Shown here in pieces: positions 14,585 through 22,686 of a DNA stretch of 43,410 nt. The translations under genes were made by a program, and so were the position numbers. Numbering within the stretch: the first letter of the stretch is position 1; every line of letters starts with the position of its first letter. The notes beneath the pieces were generated by a model. The model ran no database searches, was not told where the DNA came from, and worked only from the letters and a program-made list of their open reading frames with translations. The DNA comes from an uncultured Ruminococcus sp. (GTDB lineage: Bacteria > Bacillota > Clostridia > Oscillospirales > Ruminococcaceae): the NCBI GenBank assembly GCA_946413815.1, contig CAMKMD010000034.1, forward strand, positions 1 to 43,410, written 5' to 3'.

Positions 14585-15061
14585 ATGGGCAATTTATTCA
14601 ACTGGTACAATTGTATCATTATCATAGTATTCTTTATAGATGCAGCGCTTTTCATGCGTGTAATGAAACTGACAGAAAAGGCGCATGAAGCTACTCATCT
14701 CACCTCTCATATTACCAATGTTCCTGAAAATGACAAGCGAAAGGAAAAGGAAGAGAGTGCCTCCGGGATCATTGGAAAGCTCAATCAGTGGTACTCCTTC
14801 TTTTCAAATACCGTCACCATATTCCCCCTGCTCGGTATGCTCGGCACTGTAATATCACTTTACAGTCTTGCCGGAGACCTCGCTGACAGCAGCACAAGTT
14901 TCTTCGCGGCTCTCTCATCTACGATATGGGGAATAGTGTTCGCCATAATAGGAAAAGGCGCCGACGCCTTCATCGCTCCTAAGGTGGAGGCTGAGAACAA
15001 GGCCTATGACCTGCTGGTTGAACGCAACAGCAACGAGAGAAAGTCAGAGGCAGCGGAATGA
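14585..15061 (+). CDS. MotA/TolQ/ExbB-family proton-channel protein
   Basis: A 158-residue protein starting at 14585 after GGAGG. Three membrane helices are visible (about residues 9-27, 76-97, 107-130), with a charged cytoplasmic loop after the first. PLLGMLGTV (81-89) and ALSSTIWGIVFAI (109-121) are the ExbB/TolQ signatures; T88 and T113 match the two pore threonines that line the proton path. At 158 residues it is a minimal member of the family (ExbB is about 240). In Gram-negatives ExbB pentamers drive TonB across the periplasm. Here there is no outer membrane, so the driven partner is unknown; the two following genes supply ExbD-like parts. Confidence 0.82.
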   Translation: MGNLFNWYNCIIIIVFFIDAALFMRVMKLTEKAHEATHLTSHITNVPENDKRKEKEESASGIIGKLNQWYSFFSNTVTIFPLLGMLGTVISLYSLAGDLADSSTSFFAALSSTIWGIVFAIIGKGADAFIAPKVEAENKAYDLLVERNSNERKSEAAE

Positions 15062-15702
15062 AGATCAAGGAACTGATACTCGATTTCACTCCCCTGCTCG
15101 ATATCACCATGATAATACTCTTCTGGTTCATACTCAATTCCCATGATCAGACCGTGGCCATGAAGCAGAAGGCGGATGAGGCATCAGCTGCGGCGGCAAG
15201 CCTTTCTTCAGAGCTTGAGGAGAGGATCGCAGCCAGCGAGCAGGAGATGGAGAAATGGCGCTTCGAGGCTCAGCAGGAGCTTGATAACATAAGAAATGCG
15301 GACAAGGATGCCGCAGGGAATATGCAGGCTCTGCTCGATCATCAGAACGGTTCAAGCATCGTAATGGATCTTGTGATACACAGCGCCGGAGAATGGAGCC
15401 TGAGTGTGAGGAGCGGTGACACCCTTCTCGGAAGGACAGGCAGCGAGAGTGGCTTGTCAGTGACCGATAAGGATACCCCGGACAAGCTCGGGAAAGAGAT
15501 AGTCAGTATTCTCCGGGCTGCCGGTACGGACGAGAAACAGACCATGATTTGCACTGTACTGTATGACGGCGATTCTCTCTACAGCGGACGTGCAAAATCT
15601 GCACTTGAATCTGCCCTGACCGATGTCAGGAGAACATATAAAAAAATGTACTGCTCTGTCATAGACAAGGGCACAGACAAAGGAGGTAATATCTATGAGT
15701 AA
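15058..15702 (+). CDS. ExbD/TolR-like stator protein with coiled coil
   Basis: A 214-residue protein whose ATG overlaps the upstream stop (ATGA). LDFTPLLDITMIILFWFI at residues 8-25 is the ExbD-type single membrane helix, and D15 matches the proton-binding aspartate of ExbD (D25). Residues about 35-90 are Ala/Glu-rich and form a likely coiled coil. Residues 100-205 form an extracellular domain with MDLVIHSAGEWSLSVRSGD and a C-terminal helix, not closely like ExbD. It should form the axle of an ExbB pentamer, projecting toward the cell wall. Confidence 0.78.
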   Translation: MKIKELILDFTPLLDITMIILFWFILNSHDQTVAMKQKADEASAAAASLSSELEERIAASEQEMEKWRFEAQQELDNIRNADKDAAGNMQALLDHQNGSSIVMDLVIHSAGEWSLSVRSGDTLLGRTGSESGLSVTDKDTPDKLGKEIVSILRAAGTDEKQTMICTVLYDGDSLYSGRAKSALESALTDVRRTYKKMYCSVIDKGTDKGGNIYE

Positions 15703-16138
15703 GGAAGGTAGTAAAGGAGGAGGCAAGGCTGTTGCCGGTATCGGCATAATAGCGCTCCTCGCCGCAGGTCTCTTCAAATTCCAGCCCTTTGGCCTGCCGT
15801 TCGGTTTCGACCCGTCCGGAAGCGGAAATGACAGCTCTGTATCAGAGGATAACAGCAAGGAGGAGACTACAGAGGCTCCCAAAGAGGAGAAGACGGAAGC
15901 TGCTTCAGAGGAGGCTTCTTCTGCAAAGGCAGATGTTACACTGTCAGGTAAGGAATACCTCTATCAGAACCGCAAGCTCGCACTGAATGACCTTGTGGAG
16001 GAACTCAGGAAACTCGGCTCAGATACTGAGGTTAAGATATTCACGGAGGATGACTACACTGCAAATGCAATGGACGCTCTGAAGAAAGCTCTCGATGAGG
16101 CCGGTCTCACCTACATGGTCGTGAACGAGAAAATGTGA
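15695..16138 (+). CDS. Membrane-anchored protein with ExbD-like C-terminal domain
   Basis: A 147-residue protein with AAAGGAGG nine bases upstream; it overlaps the previous gene by 8 bases. One membrane helix (about residues 11-28), an acidic linker of about 45 residues rich in Glu, Lys and Ala, then a 65-residue domain (VTLSGKEYLYQNRKLALNDL to DEAGLTYMVVNEKM). That domain follows the ExbD/TolR periplasmic fold: a beta-strand, the L-N-[DE]-L helix, a middle strand, and a final strand after DEAG. It lacks an aspartate in its helix, so it may be an effector or second axle subunit passing motion to the wall. Last gene of the operon. Confidence 0.7.
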   Translation: MSKEGSKGGGKAVAGIGIIALLAAGLFKFQPFGLPFGFDPSGSGNDSSVSEDNSKEETTEAPKEEKTEAASEEASSAKADVTLSGKEYLYQNRKLALNDLVEELRKLGSDTEVKIFTEDDYTANAMDALKKALDEAGLTYMVVNEKM

Positions 16139-16141
16139 AAA

Positions 16142-16177
16142 ATACCCGCAGACATCTTATGCAATGCCTGCGGGTAT
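16142..16177. terminator. Bidirectional terminator between motor operon and pfkB
   Basis: A ten-bp stem (16142-16151 with 16168-16177) is followed by TCTTCT on the plus strand. It lies between convergent genes. Confidence 0.7.
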
Positions 16178-16181
16178 TCTT

Positions 16182-17081
16182 CTATACAAGCTGACTGAGC
16201 AGCTCGTCTATATCTTCCTTACGTGCAAGGGTATCCGAGAAGGCTGTCGCACCTCCGCAGGCTGTTGCAAGCTTCAGTGCATAGTCATATCCTTCCGGTA
16301 TGCCGGCTATGAACCCGGCAAGCATTGAATCACCGGCGCCTACCGAGTTGCGCACCGTTCCTTTGCACACGCCGCAGGTATGAACTCTGCCGCTCTCCTC
16401 GAGGAGTACTGAGCCGTCACCTGCCATGGAGACAAGTACGTTCCGCGCACCCATATCCTGAAGCCTGCGGGCATACTCCGCCGCTTTTTCGTAAGAGTCT
16501 ATAGTAACTCCGAAAAGCTCTCCGAGCTCGGAATGATTGGGTTTTATAAGGAAGGGCCGGTATTTCAGGACATTGAGCAGCAGCTTTCCGGAGGCATCGA
16601 CTGCCGTCATGATGTCCTTATCTGAGACATGGCTCAGGATGCGCTGATATACATCGTCTGAAAGACTTCCCGGTATGCTGCCCGCAAGTATCAGTATATC
16701 ACCGTCACGAAGCTGTGCAAGCTTATCAAAAAGCTTTTCAAGGTCGCCCTCAGCTATATCCGGGCCTCTGCCGTTGAGCTCGGTCTCCTGTGCGGACTTG
16801 ATCTTCACGTTGATACGTGAGTCGCCGTGAGGGAGACGGATGAAATCGGCCTTTACCCCCATGTCCGCAACGCCCTTCTCTATTGCCTCACCCGTGAAGC
16901 CGGCAGTGAAGCCGAGTGCGGTTGACTCTTTTCCGAGCTGGGCAAGAACAGCGGATACGTTGATACCCTTTCCGCCGAAGCATATACACTCCGACGATGC
17001 ACGGTTCACTTCCCCGAGCTTTATGTCATCTGTATGTACCACGTAATCTATGGCAGGATTGAATGTCACTGTGTATATCAT
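16182..17081 (-). CDS. pfkB: 1-phosphofructokinase (PfkB family)
   Basis: A 299-residue sugar kinase: TVTFNPAIDYVV at the N-terminus, FGGKGINVSAVLAQLG for sugar binding, NGRGPDI, KPNHSELGELFG, and the ATP-site motif VGAGDSMLAGF with the catalytic aspartate. This pattern fits 1-phosphofructokinase/tagatose-6-phosphate kinase, which turns fructose 1-phosphate into fructose 1,6-bisphosphate. AGGAGG precedes the start. No fructose PTS gene or DeoR regulator is adjacent, so it is monocistronic behind its own consensus promoter. The exact sugar phosphate remains open. Confidence 0.88.
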   Translation of the reverse strand: MIYTVTFNPAIDYVVHTDDIKLGEVNRASSECICFGGKGINVSAVLAQLGKESTALGFTAGFTGEAIEKGVADMGVKADFIRLPHGDSRINVKIKSAQETELNGRGPDIAEGDLEKLFDKLAQLRDGDILILAGSIPGSLSDDVYQRILSHVSDKDIMTAVDASGKLLLNVLKYRPFLIKPNHSELGELFGVTIDSYEKAAEYARRLQDMGARNVLVSMAGDGSVLLEESGRVHTCGVCKGTVRNSVGAGDSMLAGFIAGIPEGYDYALKLATACGGATAFSDTLARKEDIDELLSQLV

Positions 17082-17114
17082 TTCACGGCCTCCTAATTCT
17101 GTGTGTCATATCGG

Positions 17115-17143
17115 ATTATACCACCATAAACCCGAATTGTCAA
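17115..17143 (-). promoter_or_regulatory. Consensus promoter of pfkB
   Basis: Minus-strand TTGACA (17138-17143), 17 bases, TATAAT (17115-17120). Confidence 0.85.
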
Positions 17144-17209
17144 TATCAGCAGATAAACATCACAGCAACAGCATATACTTCTATATGGTGTCTGCGGCAG
17201 GCTTATATC

Positions 17210-17363
17210 GGGGGCGCTGCCCCCGTACCCCTGCCAAAGAGGCTTCGCCTCTCTGGACTCTCATTTCAAAATCCGACCTCCCCATTCATGGGGAGGTCGG
17301 ATTTTGCAGTGGGATCCCAAAGGGACGCGTCCCTTTGGCGGGAGTTTGAGGGCAGAGCCCTCA
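17210..17363. repeat. Multi-hairpin repeat element
   Basis: Five perfect hairpins follow one another without a gene: 17210-17224 (6-bp stem), 17238-17252 (6 bp), 17268-17305 (16 bp), 17317-17338 (22-base palindrome) and 17347-17363 (7 bp). G+C-rich loops of three bases recur. The style matches interspersed palindromic elements that I recall from Ruminococcaceae genomes, but copy number here is unknown. It lies just after the ABC-F stop codon and could also end that transcript. Confidence 0.65.
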
Positions 17364-17395
17364 ATATCAGCCCGTCAAAGATATCACGTACAAGT

Positions 17396-18895
17396 TTATA
17401 CTGTCGCCGTGATGTTTATCTCCTGTGCGGAGATGCGGCGGCGGAAGGTCTCGTCGTGCTCAACTATGAGCATGGTCGGCTTGCAGCTTATTATCAGCTC
17501 TTCAAGCTGTTTTCTTGAAACAACATCGAGGTAGTTGAGGGGCTCGTCCCATATGTAGATATGAGCCGGAGTACAGAGACTTGCAGCGATGAGCAGCTTT
17601 TTCTTCTGGCCGTCGCTGAAGCCGGATATATCCGTTGCGAACTGCTCACGGTTAAAGCCGAGCTTTCGGAGCAACGCAAGGAAAAGGCTCTGATCAAAGC
17701 CGTGTGCAGCGGCATAGTCCGCAAGAGAACCGCAGAGTCCTGTGGTCTCCTGCTCTATGCGGGAGATGCGCAGCTGATGGTTCATCACTATCTCTCCGGT
17801 ATGGGGGACCTCCTCGCCGCAGATAAGCCGTATTATACTTGTCTTTCCGCAGCCGTTGCGGCCTGTGAGGGCAGTCACCGTCCCCTGCTCGATATCAAAG
17901 GAGACACCGCTGCAAACCTCCCTGTCACCGTAGTTGACGGCAAGGTCGCGGACACTTATGAGACGGCGGCTGAAATACTGCATCTGCGGAAGCTTCAATG
18001 CGGCTGTCGTTTCAGTATTCCGCAGGAGTGCGGACTTCTTTTCGATATCTCCGGCTATCCTTGTCTCAATGGCCTTGGAGCGGTTCATTAGCTTCTTTGC
18101 CTTGCGTGCCATAGACGGACGGCGGGATATGCTCTTTTCCGTCTTTGAAGGATCAAAGCCTATCTTGGAGCGCTCTATCCTGTCGGAGTGCTCCGCTGCC
18201 TTCTTTGCAGCAGCTTCAAGACTCTTGATCTCCCGTTTCAGCTTCTCGTTCTGGGTTGCCTCAAAGCTGTCTCTCGCCTCCTTGCTGCGTTCCCATGATG
18301 AGTAATTCCCGTTTTCGATCTCGATGTTTGCACGGTTTATGGACAGGGTATGGTCCGTACATTCATCAAGCACGGCACGGTCATGGGATACAAGTATGAA
18401 GCCCTTCTTGCTGTTCAGATAGCGGCTTAGTATCTGTCTTCCGCTGCTGTCAAGGTGATTTGTCGGCTCATCGATGAGAAGGAAACAGTTCTCCCTAAGG
18501 AAGAGCATCGCAAGCAGCACCTTAGTCTTCTCGCCGCCGGAGAGAGTACAATAAGGCCGCCATATAATATCCCCGCTCACATCGAGCAGCGAAAGCTCTC
18601 GGACAAGCTGCCAGTTCTCGGCATCGGGGCATATCTCCTCTGCGAGGCAGTACACCGGCAGCTCGGGGTCTCTCACCACGAATGGGAAGTATTCAAATTC
18701 CACACTTGCGGTTATCCTTCCGGTATACTCATACTCACCCATGAGGAGCTTCATAAAGGTAGTCTTGCCCCTGCCGTTCCGGCCTGTGAAGCCGAGTTTC
18801 CAGTCTGTGTCGATCCGGAAGCTGACATGATCGAAGATCACATCAGAGCTCCCTTCGTATGAAAAAGTCAGATCCTGTACATTGATCATTGACAT
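17396..18895 (-). CDS. ABC-F ribosomal protection protein (Lsa/CplR-like)
   Basis: The start at 18895 is set by AGGAGGG eight bases upstream, giving 499 residues, close to Lsa(A). Two ABC domains without membrane helices: the first has GRNGRGKTT, LSGGEKTKV and FLLIDEPTNHLD; the second GRNGCGKTS, FSDGQKKKL and YIWDEPLNYLD. The interdomain linker is basic and helical (residues about 210-300). The opening INVQDLTFSYEGSSDVIFDHVSFRIDTDWKLGF... pattern (residues 4-36) is typical of Lsa-type proteins, which dislodge lincosamide, streptogramin A and pleuromutilin drugs from ribosomes. Expression is likely controlled by the leader peptide and terminator upstream. Actual resistance is inferred. Confidence 0.88.
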   Translation of the reverse strand: MSMINVQDLTFSYEGSSDVIFDHVSFRIDTDWKLGFTGRNGRGKTTFMKLLMGEYEYTGRITASVEFEYFPFVVRDPELPVYCLAEEICPDAENWQLVRELSLLDVSGDIIWRPYCTLSGGEKTKVLLAMLFLRENCFLLIDEPTNHLDSSGRQILSRYLNSKKGFILVSHDRAVLDECTDHTLSINRANIEIENGNYSSWERSKEARDSFEATQNEKLKREIKSLEAAAKKAAEHSDRIERSKIGFDPSKTEKSISRRPSMARKAKKLMNRSKAIETRIAGDIEKKSALLRNTETTAALKLPQMQYFSRRLISVRDLAVNYGDREVCSGVSFDIEQGTVTALTGRNGCGKTSIIRLICGEEVPHTGEIVMNHQLRISRIEQETTGLCGSLADYAAAHGFDQSLFLALLRKLGFNREQFATDISGFSDGQKKKLLIAASLCTPAHIYIWDEPLNYLDVVSRKQLEELIISCKPTMLIVEHDETFRRRISAQEINITATV

Positions 18896-18911
18896 AATAT
18901 CGCCCTCCTGA

Positions 18912-18945
18912 CAAATAAAATACCGCAGGAAAATGCTCCTGCGGT
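18912..18945 (-). terminator. Attenuator terminator before the ABC-F gene
   Basis: A nine-bp stem (18922-18930 with 18937-18945) is followed on the minus strand by ATTTTATTT and then by the ABC-F ribosome site. A segment at 19009-19019 can pair either with 18944-18951 or, through eight pairs, with the terminator's own 5' arm, giving an antiterminator. Confidence 0.75.
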
Positions 18946-19106
18946 CTCTTGTCCGGTAAAGCGCATAAGGGCGCTGTAAGGGCAGCGGCATGGTATGGGT
19001 ATACTCCGCCGCAAGAGACAAAAAGAGCGTATTTTTCCTGCATACAGGCACAGCAAACAAACGGACACCGGTCCGCGGATATTATGTGCTTTTGTGCCTT
19101 TAGTTC

Positions 19107-19127
19107 TTAGCAGGAAATCTTACGCAT
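19107..19127 (-). CDS. Six-residue leader peptide of the ABC-F attenuator
   Basis: The frame reads MRKISC and stops. An AAGAGGTGG ribosome site lies just upstream (19132-19140). It starts about 30 bases after the predicted transcript start and about 180 bases before the terminator. Short leader peptides of this sort let drug-stalled ribosomes switch the downstream terminator off in several ABC-F and other resistance genes. Confidence 0.65.
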   Translation of the reverse strand: MRKISC

Positions 19128-19157
19128 CTTTCCACCTCTTTCATAATTGATGTGTTC

Positions 19158-19186
19158 ATTATATCACAGGCGCTTCAGTTTGTCAA
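19158..19186 (-). promoter_or_regulatory. Consensus promoter of the ABC-F leader
   Basis: Minus-strand TTGACA (19181-19186), 17 bases, TATAAT (19158-19163). The -35 overlaps the stop codon of the MATE gene. Confidence 0.85.
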
Positions 19187-20541
19187 GTGTCAGGCTGCTC
19201 TCTGGTGATGTTCTTTACCCAGCGGTACTTCATGTAGTGATGGTAAACTGCCGGTATCTTCACGAATTCATCAAGGGTGAGTATGAATGCAACAGCGAGG
19301 ACAGGCAGCTTCAGGACGAATGCCGCAAGGGCGCCGAGAGGCACTACTACCGCCCAGAGTGTAACCACATCGCATATCATTCCGAAGCGTGTGTCTCCGC
19401 CGGATGGGAATATGCCGGATATGACAGTTGAGTTGAGGGAGTTGCCTATGATGTAGTATGACGCCATGAGCATCATATATTTAAGGTAGCCCTGTGCGGC
19501 AGGTTCAAGGGATATCACACGGAGTATCAGCGGTGTCACGGCAAGTATCACGACTCCGGAAGCCGCTCCGATGAGGAGAGAGAAACGGACGAAGCTGCCG
19601 CCTGCCTTCTTTGCCGCATCGAGTTCATCCCTTCCGAGCATACCGCCGAGGATTATACCTACGCCGGAGGCTATACCCCAGCAAAGACTCGCTATCATGC
19701 TGCGTACTATACCTGCAATGGAGTAGGCGGCTGTGGCATCATTGCCGAGATGTCCCATGATGACTGAGAACATGGTCACTCCCCCGCCCCAGCCGAGCTG
19801 GTTGATAAGGAGGGGGATGGTATAATGCCAGTAGTCCCTGTGGAGCTCCCTGCTGCTGCCGCGGAGCATCAGGCCTATACGCAGCGGAGGGCATTTCTTG
19901 TCTGCTACGGCCTTCAGCACACATACCGTCTCAAAGACCTTGGAGAGCACCGTTGCAAGGGCCGCTCCGGCTATGCCCATCTCCGGGAACACCCAGAGAC
20001 CGAATATGAGACAGCCATTGAGGATGATGTTGAGCACGACCGCAGCAGAAGCTATGTATGTGCTGAGCTTTGCCCTGTCGCAGACCTTCATGATACCGTG
20101 ATAGGCCTGGGTGAAGCCGATAAGCACGTAGGCCGGTGATACGGTCCTGAGATAGACCGCCCCTGCATCTATGAGCAGCGGGTCGGAGGTGAAGATGTGC
20201 ATTATCTGCTTCGGGAAGGCTGCTGCACCAATGGTGAATACAGCACCCACAAGGAGCGAATAACGCATAGTTATGGCCAGAGTCTCCTCCACAGTCTTTC
20301 GGTCGCCTTTGCCCCAGTACTGGGCTGCGAGCACGTTGCAGCCGAATATGAATGCGCCGGAAAAGAGACTGTACACGAATGCGACCTGTACTGCCAGCGA
20401 AGAGGCTGACAGAGACGCCTGTTCAAGAAAGCCCAGCATGAAGGCATCGCTGGCTGATACCAGCGACATCATCAGGTACTGGAAGGCTATGGGCGTCACT
20501 ATGGTAAACAGCTTCCTGTATATCTGTTTCTTATCGTACAT
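19183..20541 (-). CDS. MATE family efflux transporter
   Basis: A 452-residue membrane protein with about twelve helices. The start at 20541 (MYDKKQIYRKLFTIVTPIA) follows GAGAGGG. MATE features include a first-helix P-I-A-F-Q segment, VSASDAFMLGFL (the VDxxMVG-like motif), and the repeated N- and C-halves. Such exporters use sodium or proton gradients to expel cationic drugs. It lies downstream of the M18 peptidase gene and a strong terminator, with only about 27 bases between, and no clear promoter of its own, so readthrough or antitermination may feed it. The next gene downstream encodes ribosomal drug protection. Confidence 0.9.
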   Translation of the reverse strand: MYDKKQIYRKLFTIVTPIAFQYLMMSLVSASDAFMLGFLEQASLSASSLAVQVAFVYSLFSGAFIFGCNVLAAQYWGKGDRKTVEETLAITMRYSLLVGAVFTIGAAAFPKQIMHIFTSDPLLIDAGAVYLRTVSPAYVLIGFTQAYHGIMKVCDRAKLSTYIASAAVVLNIILNGCLIFGLWVFPEMGIAGAALATVLSKVFETVCVLKAVADKKCPPLRIGLMLRGSSRELHRDYWHYTIPLLINQLGWGGGVTMFSVIMGHLGNDATAAYSIAGIVRSMIASLCWGIASGVGIILGGMLGRDELDAAKKAGGSFVRFSLLIGAASGVVILAVTPLILRVISLEPAAQGYLKYMMLMASYYIIGNSLNSTVISGIFPSGGDTRFGMICDVVTLWAVVVPLGALAAFVLKLPVLAVAFILTLDEFVKIPAVYHHYMKYRWVKNITREQPDT

Positions 20542-20568
20542 ATATTTCCCTCTCAATAAATAACCGTG

Positions 20569-20605
20569 AAAAATGTCCTGTCCCGTATAACCGGGGCAGG
20601 ACATT
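20569..20605 (-). terminator. Terminator between M18 peptidase and MATE genes
   Basis: A 13-bp stem (20572-20584 with 20593-20605, one G-T pair) is followed on the minus strand by a run of T. It sits directly before the MATE ribosome site. Confidence 0.75.
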
Positions 20606-20619
20606 GTACTTTTATATCC

Positions 20620-22023
20620 TTAGTCAGCAATGAATGCTGCAAATGCCTTATAGGCACTGTAAAGGTCTATCTTGGAGATTATCTCGAACGGTGCGTGCAT
20701 AGATATTACGGGTACTCCCATATCTATAGTATCAACATCGAGATTTGCTATATAGGCTGCAACTGTTCCGCCGCCGCCCTCGTCTACCTTGCCGAGCTCG
20801 CCTGTCTGCCAGAGAACGCCCTTGCTGTCCATGAGACGGCGTATCCTGCCTGTGAACTCTGCGGAGGCATCCGATGTGCCGGACTTTCCTCTTGCGCCGG
20901 TATACTTGGTGATGCAGACGCCCTTGTTCACGTAGGCGCAGTTGCGTCTCTCGTTCACCTCGGGGAAGGAGGGATCAAAGGCTGCGTTTACGTCAGCGGA
21001 AAGACACTCAGATGCGGAGAGGACGTCCCTTCCCTCAGCGCCGAGAGCCTCTGCGATATCCTCAATGAAGTATCTGAGGTAGGATGAGCGCAGGCCTGTA
21101 TTGCCGTCGCTGCCGGTCTCCTCCTTGTCGGTGAGGATGGTAACGGAGGTATGCACAGGCTTTGCTGAATCTACGGCTGCCATAAGAGCCGGGAAGGAGC
21201 AGCAGCGGTCATCGTGGCCGTAGCCGCCGATAAGGCTCCTGTCGAAGCCGATATCTCTTGCCTTGAATGCGGGTACTGCTTCAAGCTCGGCAGAGACCAG
21301 GTCTGCCTCGGTAATGCCGTACTTCTCATAAAGTATATTCATGATGTTCAGCTTTACGGACTCGCTTTCCTTGTCCTTGCTGAAGGGTCTTGAACCTACG
21401 ATGATGTTGAGGTCCTCGCCTCTTATGAGCTTTGAAGCAGGTCTTGACATCTGCTCTGCTGCAAGATGCGGGAGAAGATCTGATACGCAGAATACGGGAT
21501 CCTTGTCGTCCTCGCCGATATTGACTGTTACGGACTTGCCGTCTGCCTTGATGACTACGCCGTGAAGTGAGAGCGGGATAGTTGTCCACTGATACTTCTT
21601 GATGCCGCCGTAGTAATGAGTCTTGAAGAGAGCCATCTCGTTGTCTTCGTAGAGAGGATTCTGCTTCATATCAAGTCTCGGGGAGTCGATATGTGCAGCA
21701 CAGAGCCTTACGCCTTCGGTTATAGGTGCTGAGCCGATGACTGATATCAGTACGGCCTTGCCTCTGTTGATCTTGTAGATCTTGTCGCCGGCCTTGAGCT
21801 TCTTTCCCTTTTTGAATTCCTTGAAGCCCTTCTTCTTCAGGAGCGCCTCAGCGTAGATAACTGCTTCACGCTCTGTCTTTGACTTGTCAAGAAAGTCCTT
21901 GTACAGCTCGGCGAAGTCACCGCTTGCCTTGATTTCCTCGTCTGTCATTGTATAGTAGCCGTTCTTTCTTTCAAGGAAGAGCTTTTCCTTTAGCTTCTGT
22001 GCGGCTGTCTTCTTATCTGCCAT
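20620..22023 (-). CDS. apeA: M18 family aminopeptidase
   Basis: A 467-residue cytoplasmic metallopeptidase removing N-terminal residues from peptides. The two-metal site is readable: H in AAHIDSPRLD, D in GYGHDDR, the catalytic EE in TDKEETGS, D in LSADVNAAFDP and H in SMHAPFE. AAGGAG precedes the start. It lies 21 bases after coaE, at the end of the DUF951-prfA-tsaC-coaE run, and is followed by a strong terminator. Confidence 0.92.
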   Translation of the reverse strand: MADKKTAAQKLKEKLFLERKNGYYTMTDEEIKASGDFAELYKDFLDKSKTEREAVIYAEALLKKKGFKEFKKGKKLKAGDKIYKINRGKAVLISVIGSAPITEGVRLCAAHIDSPRLDMKQNPLYEDNEMALFKTHYYGGIKKYQWTTIPLSLHGVVIKADGKSVTVNIGEDDKDPVFCVSDLLPHLAAEQMSRPASKLIRGEDLNIIVGSRPFSKDKESESVKLNIMNILYEKYGITEADLVSAELEAVPAFKARDIGFDRSLIGGYGHDDRCCSFPALMAAVDSAKPVHTSVTILTDKEETGSDGNTGLRSSYLRYFIEDIAEALGAEGRDVLSASECLSADVNAAFDPSFPEVNERRNCAYVNKGVCITKYTGARGKSGTSDASAEFTGRIRRLMDSKGVLWQTGELGKVDEGGGGTVAAYIANLDVDTIDMGVPVISMHAPFEIISKIDLYSAYKAFAAFIAD

Positions 22024-22044
22024 GATGATTCTCCTTATTCTGTA

Positions 22045-22686
22045 TTATACTGCCGGATCAGTGCGCTTGCTGTAGAGCTCGCGTATCTTGTCGGAGACCT
22101 CCTTGGATATGCCTGTTACAGTCTCAAGTGATCCGTTGTTGCTGATTATGTAGTCTGAATGGGAGCGGAAGAATTCTTCGTCAAGCTGGGAATTCATGCG
22201 CTTCTGCGCCTCCTCCTGAGTCAGTCCGTCACGAACTGTGATCCTGCTTTCACGTATCTCCGGGTCTGCAAGAACGGATATGATTATCTCACAGAAATCG
22301 TCTGCACGGCTCTCAAAGAGTGTCGGAGCATCGAGAAGTATGAGCTTCTCGCCCTGCTCGGAATGGGATCTGATCTGACGGAGTATCTCACCGGTGATGT
22401 AAGGATAGATGATGGTATTGAGGGTCTCGAGCTTGGTCTTGTCTGAGAACACTATAGCTGCAAGTGCCCTGCGGTCGAGAGAGCCGTCCTCTCTGAGTAT
22501 CTCCTCACCGAAGAAATCAGATATCTCGTCGAGACAGGGCGTGCCCTTTTCGACTACTATCCTTGCTATCCTGTCCGCATCTATTATGGCAAAGCCATTG
22601 CCTGCAAAGACCTTTGATACAGTGCTCTTGCCGGCACCGGTCTGTCCGGTGAGGCCTACCACGAATACGCCTTCAAGACTGTTCAT
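22045..22686 (-). CDS. coaE: Dephospho-CoA kinase
   Basis: A 213-residue P-loop kinase performing the last step of coenzyme A synthesis, ATP-dependent phosphorylation of dephospho-CoA. GLTGQTGAGKSTVSKVF is the P-loop; IIDADRIAR, the lid and DAPTLFES (usually DVPLLFE) are typical of CoaE. The second domain contains RMNSQLDEEF (RxxxQ). The start overlaps the end of tsaC by four bases. Confidence 0.93.
   Translation of the reverse strand: MNSLEGVFVVGLTGQTGAGKSTVSKVFAGNGFAIIDADRIARIVVEKGTPCLDEISDFFGEEILREDGSLDRRALAAIVFSDKTKLETLNTIIYPYITGEILRQIRSHSEQGEKLILLDAPTLFESRADDFCEIIISVLADPEIRESRITVRDGLTQEEAQKRMNSQLDEEFFRSHSDYIISNNGSLETVTGISKEVSDKIRELYSKRTDPAV

Noticed and set aside
15457..15882. 141-codon minus-strand frame over the motor operon
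   Set aside because: Antisense to two overlapping genes with ExbD-like features; no ribosome site.
14585..16138. Zorya-type antiphage system or flagellar MotAB
   Set aside because: No OmpA/MotB peptidoglycan-binding domain and no helicase or nuclease genes follow; the fit is to ExbB/ExbD.
17210..17363. CRISPR array
   Set aside because: The hairpins differ in sequence and spacing; there are no direct repeats with spacers and no cas genes.
18843..19043. 66-codon minus-strand frame in the ABC-F leader
   Set aside because: No ribosome site, reads across the attenuator into the ABC-F gene in another frame; the six-codon leader is the better candidate.
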